Positions 1-8,667 of a stretch of 64,000 nucleotides of DNA are shown here, in pieces. Both the position numbers and the translations under genes were made by a program. Within the stretch, counting starts at the first letter, position 1; every line of letters starts with the position of its first letter. Origin of the DNA: CAWFGW01 sp963849955 (GTDB lineage: Bacteria > Bacteroidota > Bacteroidia > Cytophagales > JAAEPT01); NCBI GenBank assembly GCA_963849955.1, contig CAWKJU010000017.1, positions 118,475 to 182,474 on the forward strand, in the 5' to 3' direction. The notes beneath the pieces were generated by a model that had not been told where the DNA came from, made no database searches, and saw nothing but the letters and a program-made list of their open reading frames with translations.

Positions 1-105
1 ACCTTCTTGACTACTATAATATTTGAACGCAAAAAGAATCAATAATAGAATAATGATAGGGAGTTGTCTTTTTGATTTATATTCTGTTTGCTCTACAGTA
101 TTCAT
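1..105 (-). CDS. N-terminal part of a membrane protein, cut by the window edge
   Basis: The first 35 codons of a leftward gene are visible; the rest lies outside the window. It begins MNTVEQTEYKSKRQ and runs into a hydrophobic stretch (roughly residues 15-30, PIIILLLILFAFKYY), which looks like a single membrane anchor or first transmembrane helix. The frame stays open to the first base. Too little is present to name a family. It is shorter than usual ORF cut-offs but has a proper ATG and a plausible N-in topology. Confidence 0.5.
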   Translation of the reverse strand, partial: MNTVEQTEYKSKRQLPIIILLLILFAFKYYSSQEG

Positions 106-199
106 AGCGTAATGATTTTATTCTCGTTCATCTATAAGAACCAGATTGTGAATAAAGGGTTGCTCAACCGCTATAAAAAAGTTAAAAGTTTTGGTTTGT

Positions 200-718
200 T
201 TACTTAATTGCCTCCCATAGGACCACTCCTATGGTAACAGACACATTTAATGAATGTTTCGCGCCAAATTGAGGAATTTCAATAGCTACATCAGCCAATT
301 CTAATACTTCTTCTGAAATACCAAACACTTCGTTGCCAAAGACAAAAGCTGTTTTTTCTTCTTTTGAAAACGGATATTTTTCTAAAGAAATACTGGTATC
401 AATTTGTTCGATTAAAGCAATTTTGTAGCCTTCTGATTTTAGTTGTTCTATAGCCAATTTTGTAGTTACAGCATGTTCCCACGCTACGGTTTCTTGTGCT
501 CCCAATGCTGTTTTGTGAATATCGCGATGTGGGGGTGTGCCTGTTATTCCACATAAAACAATTTTTTCTATGCCAAATGCATCGGACGTCCTAAATGCTG
601 AACCTACATTATTGAGACTTCTTATATTGTCTAATACTACTACAAAAGGGGCTTTTTGAGCATTTTTTGCTCCTTCTTGACTCAATCTGTTGAGTTCGGT
701 TACACCTAATTTTTTCAT
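200..718 (-). CDS. TrmH/SpoU-family RNA 2'-O-methyltransferase
   Basis: A small SPOUT-fold methylase predicted to transfer a methyl group from SAM to a ribose 2'-OH of tRNA or rRNA. The three family motifs are visible: an N-terminal VVLDNIRSLNNVGSAFRTSD block (the NxGxxxR motif), a central VFGNEVFGIS block and a C-terminal IPQFGAKHSLNVSVTIGV block (the SLNVSVA-type knot). At about 172 residues it is a minimal catalytic domain without an extra RNA-binding domain, so the target site cannot be named. I chose the ATG at 718 (MKKLGVTEL); the frame can be extended to a TTG at 727, but a promoter-like -7 box overlaps that position. It is divergent from mutS. Confidence 0.85.
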   Translation of the reverse strand: MKKLGVTELNRLSQEGAKNAQKAPFVVVLDNIRSLNNVGSAFRTSDAFGIEKIVLCGITGTPPHRDIHKTALGAQETVAWEHAVTTKLAIEQLKSEGYKIALIEQIDTSISLEKYPFSKEEKTAFVFGNEVFGISEEVLELADVAIEIPQFGAKHSLNVSVTIGVVLWEAIK

Positions 719-724
719 TCTTAT

Positions 725-756
725 CAAAACTATAAAATCCAGGTGTTAATTGACAA
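725..756 (-). promoter_or_regulatory. Putative Bacteroidota sigma-A promoter for the TrmH-family gene
   Basis: On the minus strand TTG is followed after 21 bases by TAGTTTTG, matching the Bacteroidota TTTG/TAnnTTTG pattern. The -7 box ends only about 7 bases before the chosen ATG, so the transcript would be nearly leaderless. Pattern match only. Confidence 0.35.
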
Positions 757-839
757 TGTGATGTGAATAACTTCCAATCCTTCACTTCCTAATTCGTAGT
801 CAAAATCAGTAGTTTTATCGTCTTATAAATTTACCCGAA

Positions 840-3437
840 ATGGCCTCCAGCGAAACTCCTTTAATGAAACAATATTACGCTATCAAAGCGAAATATCCAG
901 GAGCTATGTTGTTATTCAGAGTAGGCGATTTTTACGAAACTTTTGGTGAAGACGCAGCTACTGCTAGTAAAATATTAAACATCACCCTAACCAAGCGGGC
1001 TAATGGGTCCGCATCAGAAATTGCGCTGGCGGGATTTCCTCACCATGCTTTAGACAACTACTTACCAAAGTTAGTGCGAGCTGGAAAACGGGTGGCCATA
1101 TGTGACCAACTGGAAAACCCCAAGGATGTTAAAGGTATCGTAAAAAGAGGAGTAACCGAATTGGTAACTCCAGGAGTTTCGTACAACGACAATGTACTTG
1201 ATGTAAAGCAAAACAACTATTTAGCTTCGGTTCAATTGGGTAAAAAGTCTTGCGGGATTGCTTTTTTGGATATCTCCACTGGAGAATTTTTATGTGCAGA
1301 GGGCACAAAAGCATATGCAGATAAATTGATTCAAAGTTTTAATCCTTCGGAAATTCTATACTGTAAAAAACAGAAAGCCGACTTTGAAGCCACTTTTGGC
1401 GATCAACACACCACATTCCGTTTAGATGATTGGGTCTATCAAGTGGATTATGCTAAAGAAAAATTAACCACTCATTTCAAAACCACCAATCTCAAAGGTT
1501 TTGGCATTGACGATCTTCAGGAAGGAATTATTGCCGCAGGAGCTGTCTTACAATATTTGGAAGAAACAGAACACCGGGAAATCAATCACATCGCCTCTAT
1601 TTCCCGCATCGAAGAAGAAAAATACGTGTGGCTGGATAAGTTTACCATCCGCAACTTAGAGCTGGTATACCCGCAACATGAAAACGGCATTCCCTTAATT
1701 AGCATTTTGGACCAAACGGCCACACCCATGGGTGCTAGAATGCTTAAGAAATGGATGGTACTTCCGCTCAAAGAAAAAAAACTGATTGATGAACGACTGA
1801 AAGTGGTCGAAGCCTTCACCAAAGATGATAAAATTTTAGAAACGCTAGTGCAGCACCTTCGGCCTATTGGTGACTTAGAACGTTTAATTTCTAAGGTAGC
1901 TGCTCGAAGAATAAATCCGCGAGAAATTTATCAGCTTAAAAGGGCATTGGATCAACTTGTTCCAATTAAGGAATTGTTGAAGGCTAGTAAAATTACTTCG
2001 CTACAGGTCATTGCAGATAAAATAAATTTGTGTGAATTCCTTCGGGACAAAATCACCAAAGAGGTCAGAGAAGACTTACCGATAGTTACCAACCAAGGCG
2101 GAATTTTTACTGCTGGCGTTAATGAAGAGCTAGACAATTTACGCGCGATTTCAGGTTCTGGAAAAGATTTTTTGATTCAGATTCAACAACGAGAAGCAGA
2201 ACGCACTGGCATTCCAAAGATTAAAATTGCCTATAACAAAGTCTTTGGCTACTACCTTGAAGTTTCCAATGCACAAAAAGACAAAGTACCGCCTGAGTGG
2301 ATTCGTAAACAAACCTTGGTCAATGCGGAGCGGTTTATCACAGAAGAATTAAAAGTCTACGAGGATAAAATCCTCAATGCTGAAGGCCGCATCCATGCCA
2401 TTGAGCACGAACTTTTTCAAGACCTGATCATCGCGGCTTGCGAATACGTAACACCTATTCAACAAAATGCACAATTGTTAGGTACCATAGATTCTTTGGC
2501 TTCTTTTGCTCAAGTGGCACTGGAAAACAATTATTGTAAACCAGAAGTGCACGAAGGTCACGAACTGGAAATTAAAGCTGGTCGTCATCCCGTTATTGAA
2601 AAGCAACTTTCTGCAGATGACCCTTATGTTCCCAATGATGTATATTTGGACGACAGCGATCAGCAAGTGATGATTATTACCGGACCAAACATGGCGGGTA
2701 AGTCAGCTTTGCTCCGGCAGGTTGCTTTGATTTCTTTAATGGCCCAGGTGGGTTCCTATGTGCCTGCTACATCTGCAAAAATCGGTATTATTGATAAAGT
2801 ATTTACCCGGGTGGGGGCTTCTGATAACCTCTCTCAGGGTGAATCGACCTTTATGGTCGAGATGACCGAAACCGCTAGCATCCTCAACAACTTGAGCGAA
2901 CGCAGCTTGGTCTTGATGGATGAAATCGGACGAGGTACCAGTACCTACGATGGTATTTCCATTGCGTGGTCTATCGTAGAATTTTTGCATAACCACCCGA
3001 AGTGCAAAGCAAAAACCTTGTTTGCCACGCACTACCATGAACTGAACCAATTAGCCACCGACTTTCCACGCATCAAAAACTTTAATGTTTCGGTGAAGGA
3101 AGTAGGAAATAAAATTGTGTTTATGCGGACGCTAAAAGAGGGTGGAAGCGAACACTCCTTTGGTATTCATGTGGCGCAATTGGCTGGTATGCCTCAAAAT
3201 GTAGTGATTCGCGCACACGAAATTATGTCGCACTTGGAGAAAGACAAGGTTTCTGAAAAAACCAATGCAGCTATTTCGGCTATGCCAAAAAACAATTTTC
3301 AACTCAGTCTTTTTGATGCGGCCAACCCTCAATTCGAAAAAGTGGTGGAACTACTGGAAACCATTGATATTAACACAATTTCGCCTGTGGAAGCTTTGTT
3401 GAAGTTAAATGAGATTAAGGGAATGTTGAAGGAGTAG
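840..3437 (+). CDS. mutS: DNA mismatch repair protein MutS
   Basis: Recognises mismatches and small loops and recruits MutL. The 865-residue length is normal for MutS1. The mismatch-wedge motif GDFYETF sits at residues 29-35 (Phe31, Glu33). Clamp and lever domains occupy the middle. The C-terminal ATPase has a P-loop GPNMAGKS near residue 614, LVLMDEIGRGTSTYDG (Walker B and signature) near 690 and the ATHYHEL switch. The C-terminus (VEALLKLNEIKGMLKE) is the usual short HTH tail. It starts with an ATG about 120 bases from the divergent methylase and appears monocistronic. Confidence 0.98.
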   Translation: MASSETPLMKQYYAIKAKYPGAMLLFRVGDFYETFGEDAATASKILNITLTKRANGSASEIALAGFPHHALDNYLPKLVRAGKRVAICDQLENPKDVKGIVKRGVTELVTPGVSYNDNVLDVKQNNYLASVQLGKKSCGIAFLDISTGEFLCAEGTKAYADKLIQSFNPSEILYCKKQKADFEATFGDQHTTFRLDDWVYQVDYAKEKLTTHFKTTNLKGFGIDDLQEGIIAAGAVLQYLEETEHREINHIASISRIEEEKYVWLDKFTIRNLELVYPQHENGIPLISILDQTATPMGARMLKKWMVLPLKEKKLIDERLKVVEAFTKDDKILETLVQHLRPIGDLERLISKVAARRINPREIYQLKRALDQLVPIKELLKASKITSLQVIADKINLCEFLRDKITKEVREDLPIVTNQGGIFTAGVNEELDNLRAISGSGKDFLIQIQQREAERTGIPKIKIAYNKVFGYYLEVSNAQKDKVPPEWIRKQTLVNAERFITEELKVYEDKILNAEGRIHAIEHELFQDLIIAACEYVTPIQQNAQLLGTIDSLASFAQVALENNYCKPEVHEGHELEIKAGRHPVIEKQLSADDPYVPNDVYLDDSDQQVMIITGPNMAGKSALLRQVALISLMAQVGSYVPATSAKIGIIDKVFTRVGASDNLSQGESTFMVEMTETASILNNLSERSLVLMDEIGRGTSTYDGISIAWSIVEFLHNHPKCKAKTLFATHYHELNQLATDFPRIKNFNVSVKEVGNKIVFMRTLKEGGSEHSFGIHVAQLAGMPQNVVIRAHEIMSHLEKDKVSEKTNAAISAMPKNNFQLSLFDAANPQFEKVVELLETIDINTISPVEALLKLNEIKGMLKE

Positions 3438-3583
3438 GTTGTTTGTACGAACGGACGCTCTCTACAATTGTAAGTCGTTGGAGCGCATTGCTAAACCTAC
3501 AACTTGAGGAGTAGTTTTAGCCTAAGTGGATAGTTGTGTTATGGAAGCGGTAACATGTTTGTCTTGACTTGCGCTAATGAAAA

Positions 3584-3895
3584 CTAGCCCTTTTTCTTAC
3601 TTAGCGCATAGCTAATAAAAATTTCCTGAGACCAGTATCCTGCATATGTCCGTAAGCCTGTTGTCAAAAACTCAAAATTATACGATAGTTTAAATCCCTT
3701 TGCTTTTACGCTAGCTAAAAAAGCTACACCAGAAAGATGTCTGTATGAGAAACCAACACCTAATAGCTTATTTTCGGCAGATAAACCAAGCGAGTTGATC
3801 AAACGAAAATCATTAGTCATGATCGATTGTAGTTGTGGTTGTAATGTCCAAGCACTCGCTGTCTTAAGTTTAGCTTTTTCAGCGTAACTTAAGCC
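3584..3895 (-). pseudogene. C-terminal remnant of a PorP/SprF-type outer-membrane protein
   Basis: Only the last 100 or so codons remain. An ATG at 3820 gives 78 residues, but the frame is open upstream to about 3895 and reads AWTLQPQLQSIMTNDFRL before it, so the ATG is probably an internal codon. The end (KGFKLSYNFEFLTTGLRTYA followed by SQEIFISYALSKKKG) matches the last strands of PorP/SprF proteins, which typically end with a Ser-His-Glu-Ile-x-Leu-x-Tyr pattern. Here the usual His is Gln. No signal peptide or N-terminal barrel can be found. The open frame ends inside a 136-bp inverted-repeat segment. I read it as a decayed T9SS accessory gene; that it is a whole small gene is less likely. 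Confidence 0.6.
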
Positions 3896-3998
3896 TTATT
3901 CTTTTTAGAAGTCTGTGACTTGGTTACTCATATTGCCAAAACGCAGTTACAACCTGCGACAATATTTATTAGCTTAAGTTAAGCAAGCTAAACTTAAG
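3863..3998. repeat. Segment bounded by 14-bp perfect inverted repeats
   Basis: CTTAAGTTTAGCTT at 3863-3876 is exactly inverted at 3985-3998, and the word AACTTAAGCC occurs at 3887 and again at 3991. The segment abuts the truncated end of the PorP/SprF remnant. It may be a small MITE-like insertion or a rearrangement scar; no transposase is nearby. Confidence 0.4.
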
Positions 3999-4008
3999 CC
4001 ATAGTTTG

Positions 4009-4536
4009 TTATTCGATTATGAGAAAGGCATTATCCGATAATTGGATTTTTTCATAAGAGATAGCACCAGAAGAAGTGTTGAATAGAAGTTTAACCCAAC
4101 CAATTTTATACGTGCCTCTTTCTTCGATTTTTACCCCTAGATAGTAATCTTGATTTAATTCTGAGGATATCGTCCAGTTTTTGTCCCAAATGTTATTATT
4201 CCCTGAGATTTGAATAACGTTTTTTGAATAATTGATCCATTCAGAATCAGTATTATTATCTGTTTTGATAGTATCTCCTTTCCGTAAGAAAAGTGCTGAA
4301 TTCTGATTTTTTAATAATTGATTGTTATTTAGTGGTTTTATAGAGCCCCATGCCGAATGACTAGAAGGGGGAATATCCGTTGTTTCAACCGAAGAATAGC
4401 GTACTTCAAAATCTGCTTTTAAGTCTCCGTTAATATCAAAAATTTGGTCATCTGGTATTTGGAGTTCTTTTTCTTTGTCCTTATTACAAGAAAACAATAA
4501 TGTTAAAGAGAATGTTAATAAAAGTAGTTTTTTCAT
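4009..4536 (-). CDS. Orphan lipoprotein
   Basis: A 175-residue protein with a lipoprotein signal (MKKLLLLTFSLTLLFSC, lipobox LFS-C, Cys17) followed by charged residues NKDKEKE. The rest is predicted beta-rich (YYLGVKIEERGTYKIGWVKL). I do not recognise a family. The mature sequence is rich in Asn, Asp and Ser. It lies downstream of the next gene, 70 bases away and on the same strand, so the two may be co-transcribed in this accessory patch. Confidence 0.6.
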   Translation of the reverse strand: MKKLLLLTFSLTLLFSCNKDKEKELQIPDDQIFDINGDLKADFEVRYSSVETTDIPPSSHSAWGSIKPLNNNQLLKNQNSALFLRKGDTIKTDNNTDSEWINYSKNVIQISGNNNIWDKNWTISSELNQDYYLGVKIEERGTYKIGWVKLLFNTSSGAISYEKIQLSDNAFLIIE

Positions 4537-4605
4537 AATATTTTAAAAGATTGATCAACTAACGTTTTATCAATAATCTTATTGTATACAGCATATTACA
4601 ATGTA

Positions 4606-5334
4606 TTACTCAATTTTCTTATATACAATTTTATTTCCAAAACGCTTGTAAGCAATCCCAATTGTGTATTCTAGATATCCATATCCTAAATCTGGATGTG
4701 TTCTTTTAAAATCCACAAATCCATATCCCATTGTTCCGAATATTGCGATATAACTATATTTTCTGACTAAGAAATATTTGTTTAAAGTAATACCTGCTAT
4801 GGGACCAAATGAATTTTGAATTGAATATTTCTGATTTAATTCTTCTTCATTAATTACTTCAAAAACTGACTGGGTAAATCCAATATATGGTTCAATAGAG
4901 ATTAATGGATCATAATCGAGAGAATAACTAATGAAGTAATCAATTTTCACGGGGTTTAGATCAGCCAAATTAGTTAATACCACATTATTAAAAATCAATT
5001 CTTTTTGTGGGGTTATAGTTGCTAGCTTAAATTTAAGTCCAAGGCTTATATTATCATATGAACCAATAAAATTAAGGTTTGCGCTTCCTGCGCTTCCTAG
5101 CCATGCAGCCGTTTTATTATCGTATGAATAAAAAGTATAACCTCCCTCAAAACGAAAAGCCATTTTGGATCTTTGTTCTATTTTAATGGCTTTGTAACTT
5201 GTCAAATCATATTTATTATAATAGCCACGAACTATAATAGTATCTCCCATTTCAGGTTCTGGATATTCTAGTTTTTGACTCATTCCTAAGAAAGAAATCA
5301 ACGTCAATAAAAAATAAATTAGATACACCTTCAT
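4606..5334 (-). CDS. Exported protein, possible outer-membrane beta-barrel
   Basis: A 242-residue protein with a signal peptide (MKVYLIYFLLTLISFLGMSQ, cleavage near residue 19). The mature part shows alternating aromatic/hydrophobic strands with turns (FRFEGGYTFYSYDNKT; NFIGSYDNISLGLKFKL; YIAIFGTMGYGFVDF), which suggests a small barrel of roughly 8 strands. No named family recognised. The C-terminus ends IVYKKIE, without the aromatic last residue of classic barrels. It stands just upstream of the orphan lipoprotein. Confidence 0.6.
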   Translation of the reverse strand: MKVYLIYFLLTLISFLGMSQKLEYPEPEMGDTIIVRGYYNKYDLTSYKAIKIEQRSKMAFRFEGGYTFYSYDNKTAAWLGSAGSANLNFIGSYDNISLGLKFKLATITPQKELIFNNVVLTNLADLNPVKIDYFISYSLDYDPLISIEPYIGFTQSVFEVINEEELNQKYSIQNSFGPIAGITLNKYFLVRKYSYIAIFGTMGYGFVDFKRTHPDLGYGYLEYTIGIAYKRFGNKIVYKKIE

Positions 5335-5481
5335 ATTCTTTGTTTCTCCATTATCGATATGAATTCTTTTTTGGTAGAAATGTTTTATTTTCTATTCGAA
5401 ATTTGCAATCTCGAATCTAAATAATTGGGTTTTAAAATCCCGTTAATCAATAGTTCGAATTTATGAAAGTCAAACAGTAAT

Positions 5482-6204
5482 TTATTCTACCTCCAAAGTC
5501 TGTGATTGCTCAGGGTTTTCAGTCAAGAATTCAGATGCAGTACAAACAGGAAACTGCTGTGCACTTTCTGTCCTTGCAAAAGGCACATTCTCTTCTATGA
5601 TTTCATTACCATACACATCAGTTAATCGATAAGTGTGCGGGCCTTCACCCATATTTTTCATGGTGAAATAATTATGTGCTTTTCGAGGCATTTCTTTGTA
5701 TACCGAGTCACTCAAAAACTCCAACTTAGCCAGCGGGTTACGGTGGTTACGGATTTGAATGGAAGCCCACCATTCGTTCGAGGTTTTTATGAAATGAAAA
5801 GTAAGGGGATTGGTAACTTCACAAGGAACTACTTTCCATGAAATAGCAACCCTCCCTTGTGCTCGTGAAGCGATGGAATCAAACGCAGGTGCATTAAGAT
5901 CAATATCACCTGGACTACATGCCGGACAACGATCAACTATCTGAACTTTAACGCTGCCTTTTGGGCCTTCAATTTCCACACAAGCGCCACAATAATCCGC
6001 TTTGCCATACTCTTCATCATTTATTGCTCCTACTAAAAATGGGGTGATTTGAGAGTTTTTAAAACTACAGCTACCTACTTGTTTAGTAGGGTTAAAATAA
6101 TAGTAAGTCGCATTCCCAGTATGTAATTCTTCTTCACACTTGTTTTGAGCATTACATGAAACCATGAGAAGGCAAAAAAACAGCTTCACAAATTGCGTTT
6201 TCAT
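5482..6204 (-). CDS. Expansin-like protein (EXLX family), lipoprotein-type signal
   Basis: Expansins loosen plant-type cell walls by binding cellulose without hydrolysis. Two domains are visible: a double-psi beta-barrel (residues about 27-130) with GNATYYY, ADYCGACVEIEGPKGSVKV, VDRCPACSPGDIDL, and a CBM63-like domain (about 135-225) with NEWWASIQIRNHRNP. Compared with Bacillus EXLX1 (YoaJ), the Thr of GxATY and the two acidic residues (VD and DIDL) are kept. The flat aromatic platform keeps the adjacent Trp pair, but the third position (Tyr157 of YoaJ) appears to be His (KAHNYF). The N-terminus MKTQFVKLFFCLLMVSC suggests lipid attachment. It follows a second expansin by 22 bases, so the pair is a tandem duplication. 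Confidence 0.85.
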   Translation of the reverse strand: MKTQFVKLFFCLLMVSCNAQNKCEEELHTGNATYYYFNPTKQVGSCSFKNSQITPFLVGAINDEEYGKADYCGACVEIEGPKGSVKVQIVDRCPACSPGDIDLNAPAFDSIASRAQGRVAISWKVVPCEVTNPLTFHFIKTSNEWWASIQIRNHRNPLAKLEFLSDSVYKEMPRKAHNYFTMKNMGEGPHTYRLTDVYGNEIIEENVPFARTESAQQFPVCTASEFLTENPEQSQTLEVE

Positions 6205-6226
6205 ATCACTTCTACTTTTATAAAAA

Positions 6227-7129
6227 TCACCTCAGTAAGATTCGTTGTACCACAATCTTATCTTCCATTTGAATTTTCAAAAGATAAATACCTGAACCAA
6301 GTGCTCCTGTCGTTATTTTTTGGTTCCCAACTCCAGAATCAATTACTTTCCCGGTTGTATTAAACAATTGATAATTACCCTCTCCAAGTAGTAGTATCTC
6401 CTCACCAATTTGCACAGTCTGAACAACAGCTATTTCTTCAGGCAAATTTGTTACAATACATATAGGAAATTGGTTATTACCACTCAATTCTTCGTCTGTT
6501 ATAAAGGGAATGTCTTTTTCAATAATAGAATTACCGTAAATGTCTGTTATCCGAAAAGTATTAGGTCCAGCCCCCATCCCATTACTTTTTAAAAAATAAT
6601 TATATACTTGGCGAGGCACATCTACATATTTACTGCCATCCCAAAACTCTAGTTTTTCTATTGGGTTTCGATGATTTCGTACCTGTATCCCTGTCCAATA
6701 TTCATTTGAACCGTCTTTATACATCAGTTTCACTGATCCAGTAACTTCGCAGGGTACTACTTTCCAAGAAATTGGAATTCGCCCATCTACTAAAGGAGCC
6801 AATTCGACAAATGCTTCTTCACTTAAGTCTATATCTCCTGGTTTACATTCGGGACATTCATCAACTATATGAACTTTAACACTGCCTTCCGGACCATCAA
6901 TCTCAACACAAGCTCCGCAATAGTCTGCCGTTGCATAATCTTGATGATTCATTGCTCCAATATAATACGGTTGGATGACTGATTCATCTAACATACAATG
7001 ACCCGAAACCTCAAGCTTTTGGTTAGTATAATATGTAGCATCACCTGAATGAGTAGATTCATTGTTACAGTCTACCTGGGCTTGGCTCCATGTGACCACT
7101 GTGATGAAGAGTATCGCGATATATTTCAT
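6227..7129 (-). CDS. Expansin-like protein with T9SS type A sorting domain
   Basis: The same two-domain expansin as its downstream neighbour: barrel with ADYCGACVEIDGPEGSVKV and VDECPECKPGDIDL, then a CBM63-like domain with NEYWTGIQVRNHRNP and a retained Tyr in VYNYF. It differs in three ways: a cleavable signal (MKYIAILFITVVTWSQAQ), a Trp-to-Tyr change in the first platform residue (YW instead of WW), and an extra C-terminal block of about 70 residues ending IYLLKIQMEDKIVVQRILLR. That block has the GxYxLKI...xxRILL pattern of the T9SS type A sorting domain, so the protein is expected to be exported through the outer membrane by T9SS. The preceding lipoprotein gene ends 2 bases before its ATG. 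Confidence 0.88.
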   Translation of the reverse strand: MKYIAILFITVVTWSQAQVDCNNESTHSGDATYYTNQKLEVSGHCMLDESVIQPYYIGAMNHQDYATADYCGACVEIDGPEGSVKVHIVDECPECKPGDIDLSEEAFVELAPLVDGRIPISWKVVPCEVTGSVKLMYKDGSNEYWTGIQVRNHRNPIEKLEFWDGSKYVDVPRQVYNYFLKSNGMGAGPNTFRITDIYGNSIIEKDIPFITDEELSGNNQFPICIVTNLPEEIAVVQTVQIGEEILLLGEGNYQLFNTTGKVIDSGVGNQKITTGALGSGIYLLKIQMEDKIVVQRILLR

Positions 7130-7131
7130 GG

Positions 7132-7854
7132 TTATTTATTAAAATTATAGAAAGGGTCATTCCCGTATTTGCTTGTTTCCCAATTCGTTATCACCTCAAT
7201 ATCTTTTAAATGAATATCAAAGATGGCGCTTTCGTGTTTGGTACTAATTTTTAAGCCACAGTCCAATGTAATCCAATCTTCCCAGGTAAATTTGAAATTG
7301 TTTATAGGCACAATTTTCACAAATAAATTCCATTGAGTGGGTAAATTGCCCTCACCAATAGTCCAGTCGTAGAGGTCACCGATATCTTGTCCATCAATAT
7401 AATAAATCAGTAAGTGTGTTTTGCCTTCTTCGTCAATGTATTTCTTCCGTTTTACACCTTGTTCATTAAATTTCCAAAACGGGTTTAACCAATACGAGTC
7501 ATTTTTCCAGGTATCATAAGCACTTTGTAGTGTTTTAGATTTAGCTTCTACCTGTTTTCCATCTTCATAAATAAATCCATGTTGCGGGTTATCCAAATCA
7601 AGTAAAATTACCTCATCATCATTTTCTAATCGGTATAAATTTCGGCTACGGTCCCAGAGGTGTTTGTTGTTAACAAAGGTCCATTGAATCACTGTAGAAG
7701 AGTCCCAACATGTCCCATTAGTCGCCTCAATGACCAACTGCGTTAATGAATCTGCACCTTCAAACGAACTGTTTTCAATACGTTTTTTTTTAGTCATGCA
7801 TGAACTAAGCAATAATAAGATAAAAATTGGTAAAATGATTTTGACTATTCTCAT
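7132..7854 (-). CDS. Lipoprotein of unknown function, first gene of the expansin cluster
   Basis: The frame is open from an ATG at 7938 (268 residues), but the ATG at 7854 gives a clean lipoprotein signal, MRIVKIILPIFILLLLSSC, so I start there (240 residues). The mature part is Trp- and Asp-rich (WTFVNNKHLWDRSRNLYRL; GDLYDWTIGEGNLPTQWNLF; FTWEDWITLDCGL) and ends with NFNK. I do not recognise the family. It is separated from the downstream expansin by only 2 bases, so it is almost certainly co-transcribed. A role with the expansins at the cell surface is guilt by association only. Confidence 0.65.
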   Translation of the reverse strand: MRIVKIILPIFILLLLSSCMTKKKRIENSSFEGADSLTQLVIEATNGTCWDSSTVIQWTFVNNKHLWDRSRNLYRLENDDEVILLDLDNPQHGFIYEDGKQVEAKSKTLQSAYDTWKNDSYWLNPFWKFNEQGVKRKKYIDEEGKTHLLIYYIDGQDIGDLYDWTIGEGNLPTQWNLFVKIVPINNFKFTWEDWITLDCGLKISTKHESAIFDIHLKDIEVITNWETSKYGNDPFYNFNK

Positions 7855-7938
7855 AACAGCAAGAAACAAAAAAAGGGTTACTTCTGAAATAAGCCGGAAA
7901 ATGTTTGTGAACCATAGGCTATCAAAATATGCTTTCAT

Positions 7939-8460
7939 GTCTCTTCAATATCAAAGAGATTATTATATGATCATTTGCTTTTGTTTATTAAAAATGAAAT
8001 AGATTGTCAAAAAAGATAAATAAACTTGAGTTCCTCGACTAGAAGTCTTTTTGGAGGCTCCTATTAGTTATTTTATTTGTAATAACTTTTTATTGGTGAT
8101 TATTGAAGCCAAGATGTTGTATGAAGTTTAAAACACACAAACATTAAATGTCAAACATCTGTTGTTACAAACATTTGCAGTAAGATTTGATTAACCCTCA
8201 AGATTCAACGACCCTAAAACCTTCATTTATCATTCTTGCCCACGTAGCAAGAACTGTACTTAAGCCAAAGAGTAAATACTTTAGAAAAATTGCCTATTTA
8301 TTTATGGTGAACAGTTGATGTCCCTCTGTTACATTCCGACTGTATTTTTATGTGGATTTAAAATACATGATAGGTAATCATAAATAAGTAAACCAGTTAA
8401 TATGATAAAAAGAAACTTAAACTGGGACAGTCATTGGAAAACACAGATTCATTTCCATTT
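7939..8460. other. Gene-free AT-rich stretch
   Basis: No ORF with coding character on either strand. It must hold the promoter of the leftward lipoprotein-expansin cluster, but I see no convincing TTTG/TAnnTTTG pair. The word ACAAACATT recurs at about 8136 and 8167. Nothing else supported. Confidence 0.4.
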
Positions 8461-8467
8461 CAAAAGG

Positions 8468-8487
8468 ATTCCCGCCTCAGCGGGAAT
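8468..8487. repeat. Short palindrome ATTCCCGC-CTCA-GCGGGAAT
   Basis: A perfect 8-bp stem with a CTCA loop, GC-rich against an AT-rich background and flanked by AAAGG and GAC. No T-run follows, so it is not a typical terminator. Hairpins of this type are known as dispersed repeats in many genomes; it sits 30 bases from a REP-like pair. Confidence 0.5.
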
Positions 8488-8517
8488 GACGCAGTATAAA
8501 AGATAATTATTTTCTTT

Positions 8518-8545
8518 GCCAATGTCAGTGTCCTCACTGACATTT
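8518..8545 (+). repeat. REP-like palindrome, forward copy remote from the RAYT gene
   Basis: GCC, then a palindrome with core GTCAGTG-TCCT-CACTGAC extended by AAT/ATT at the ends. The core is identical to the repeats around the RAYT gene 12 kb away (20288-20315, 20972-20999). Confidence 0.75.
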
Positions 8546-8556
8546 TAGCGGGTTAG

Positions 8557-8580
8557 CCAGTGAGACACTGTCTAAGCGGG
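8557..8580 (-). repeat. REP-like palindrome, inverted and degenerate
   Basis: CAGTG-AGA-CACTG followed by CTAAGCGGG. It is the reverse orientation of the preceding copy and, 12 bases away, forms a BIME-like head-to-head pair with it. The stem is shorter than in the other copies. Confidence 0.5.
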
Positions 8581-8600
8581 GGACATCCATAATTCGCTTT

Positions 8601-8645
8601 TAAATAAAAACAAAAACCCCAACCAAGCACAACTCAATTGGGGTT
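8601..8645 (-). terminator. Rho-independent terminator of fabV
   Basis: On the minus strand AACCCCAA, a 15-base loop, TTGGGGTT and then TTTGTTTTTATTT. It lies 22 bases after the fabV stop. Confidence 0.8.
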
Positions 8646-8667
8646 CAGATTATAATTTTGAAACAGC

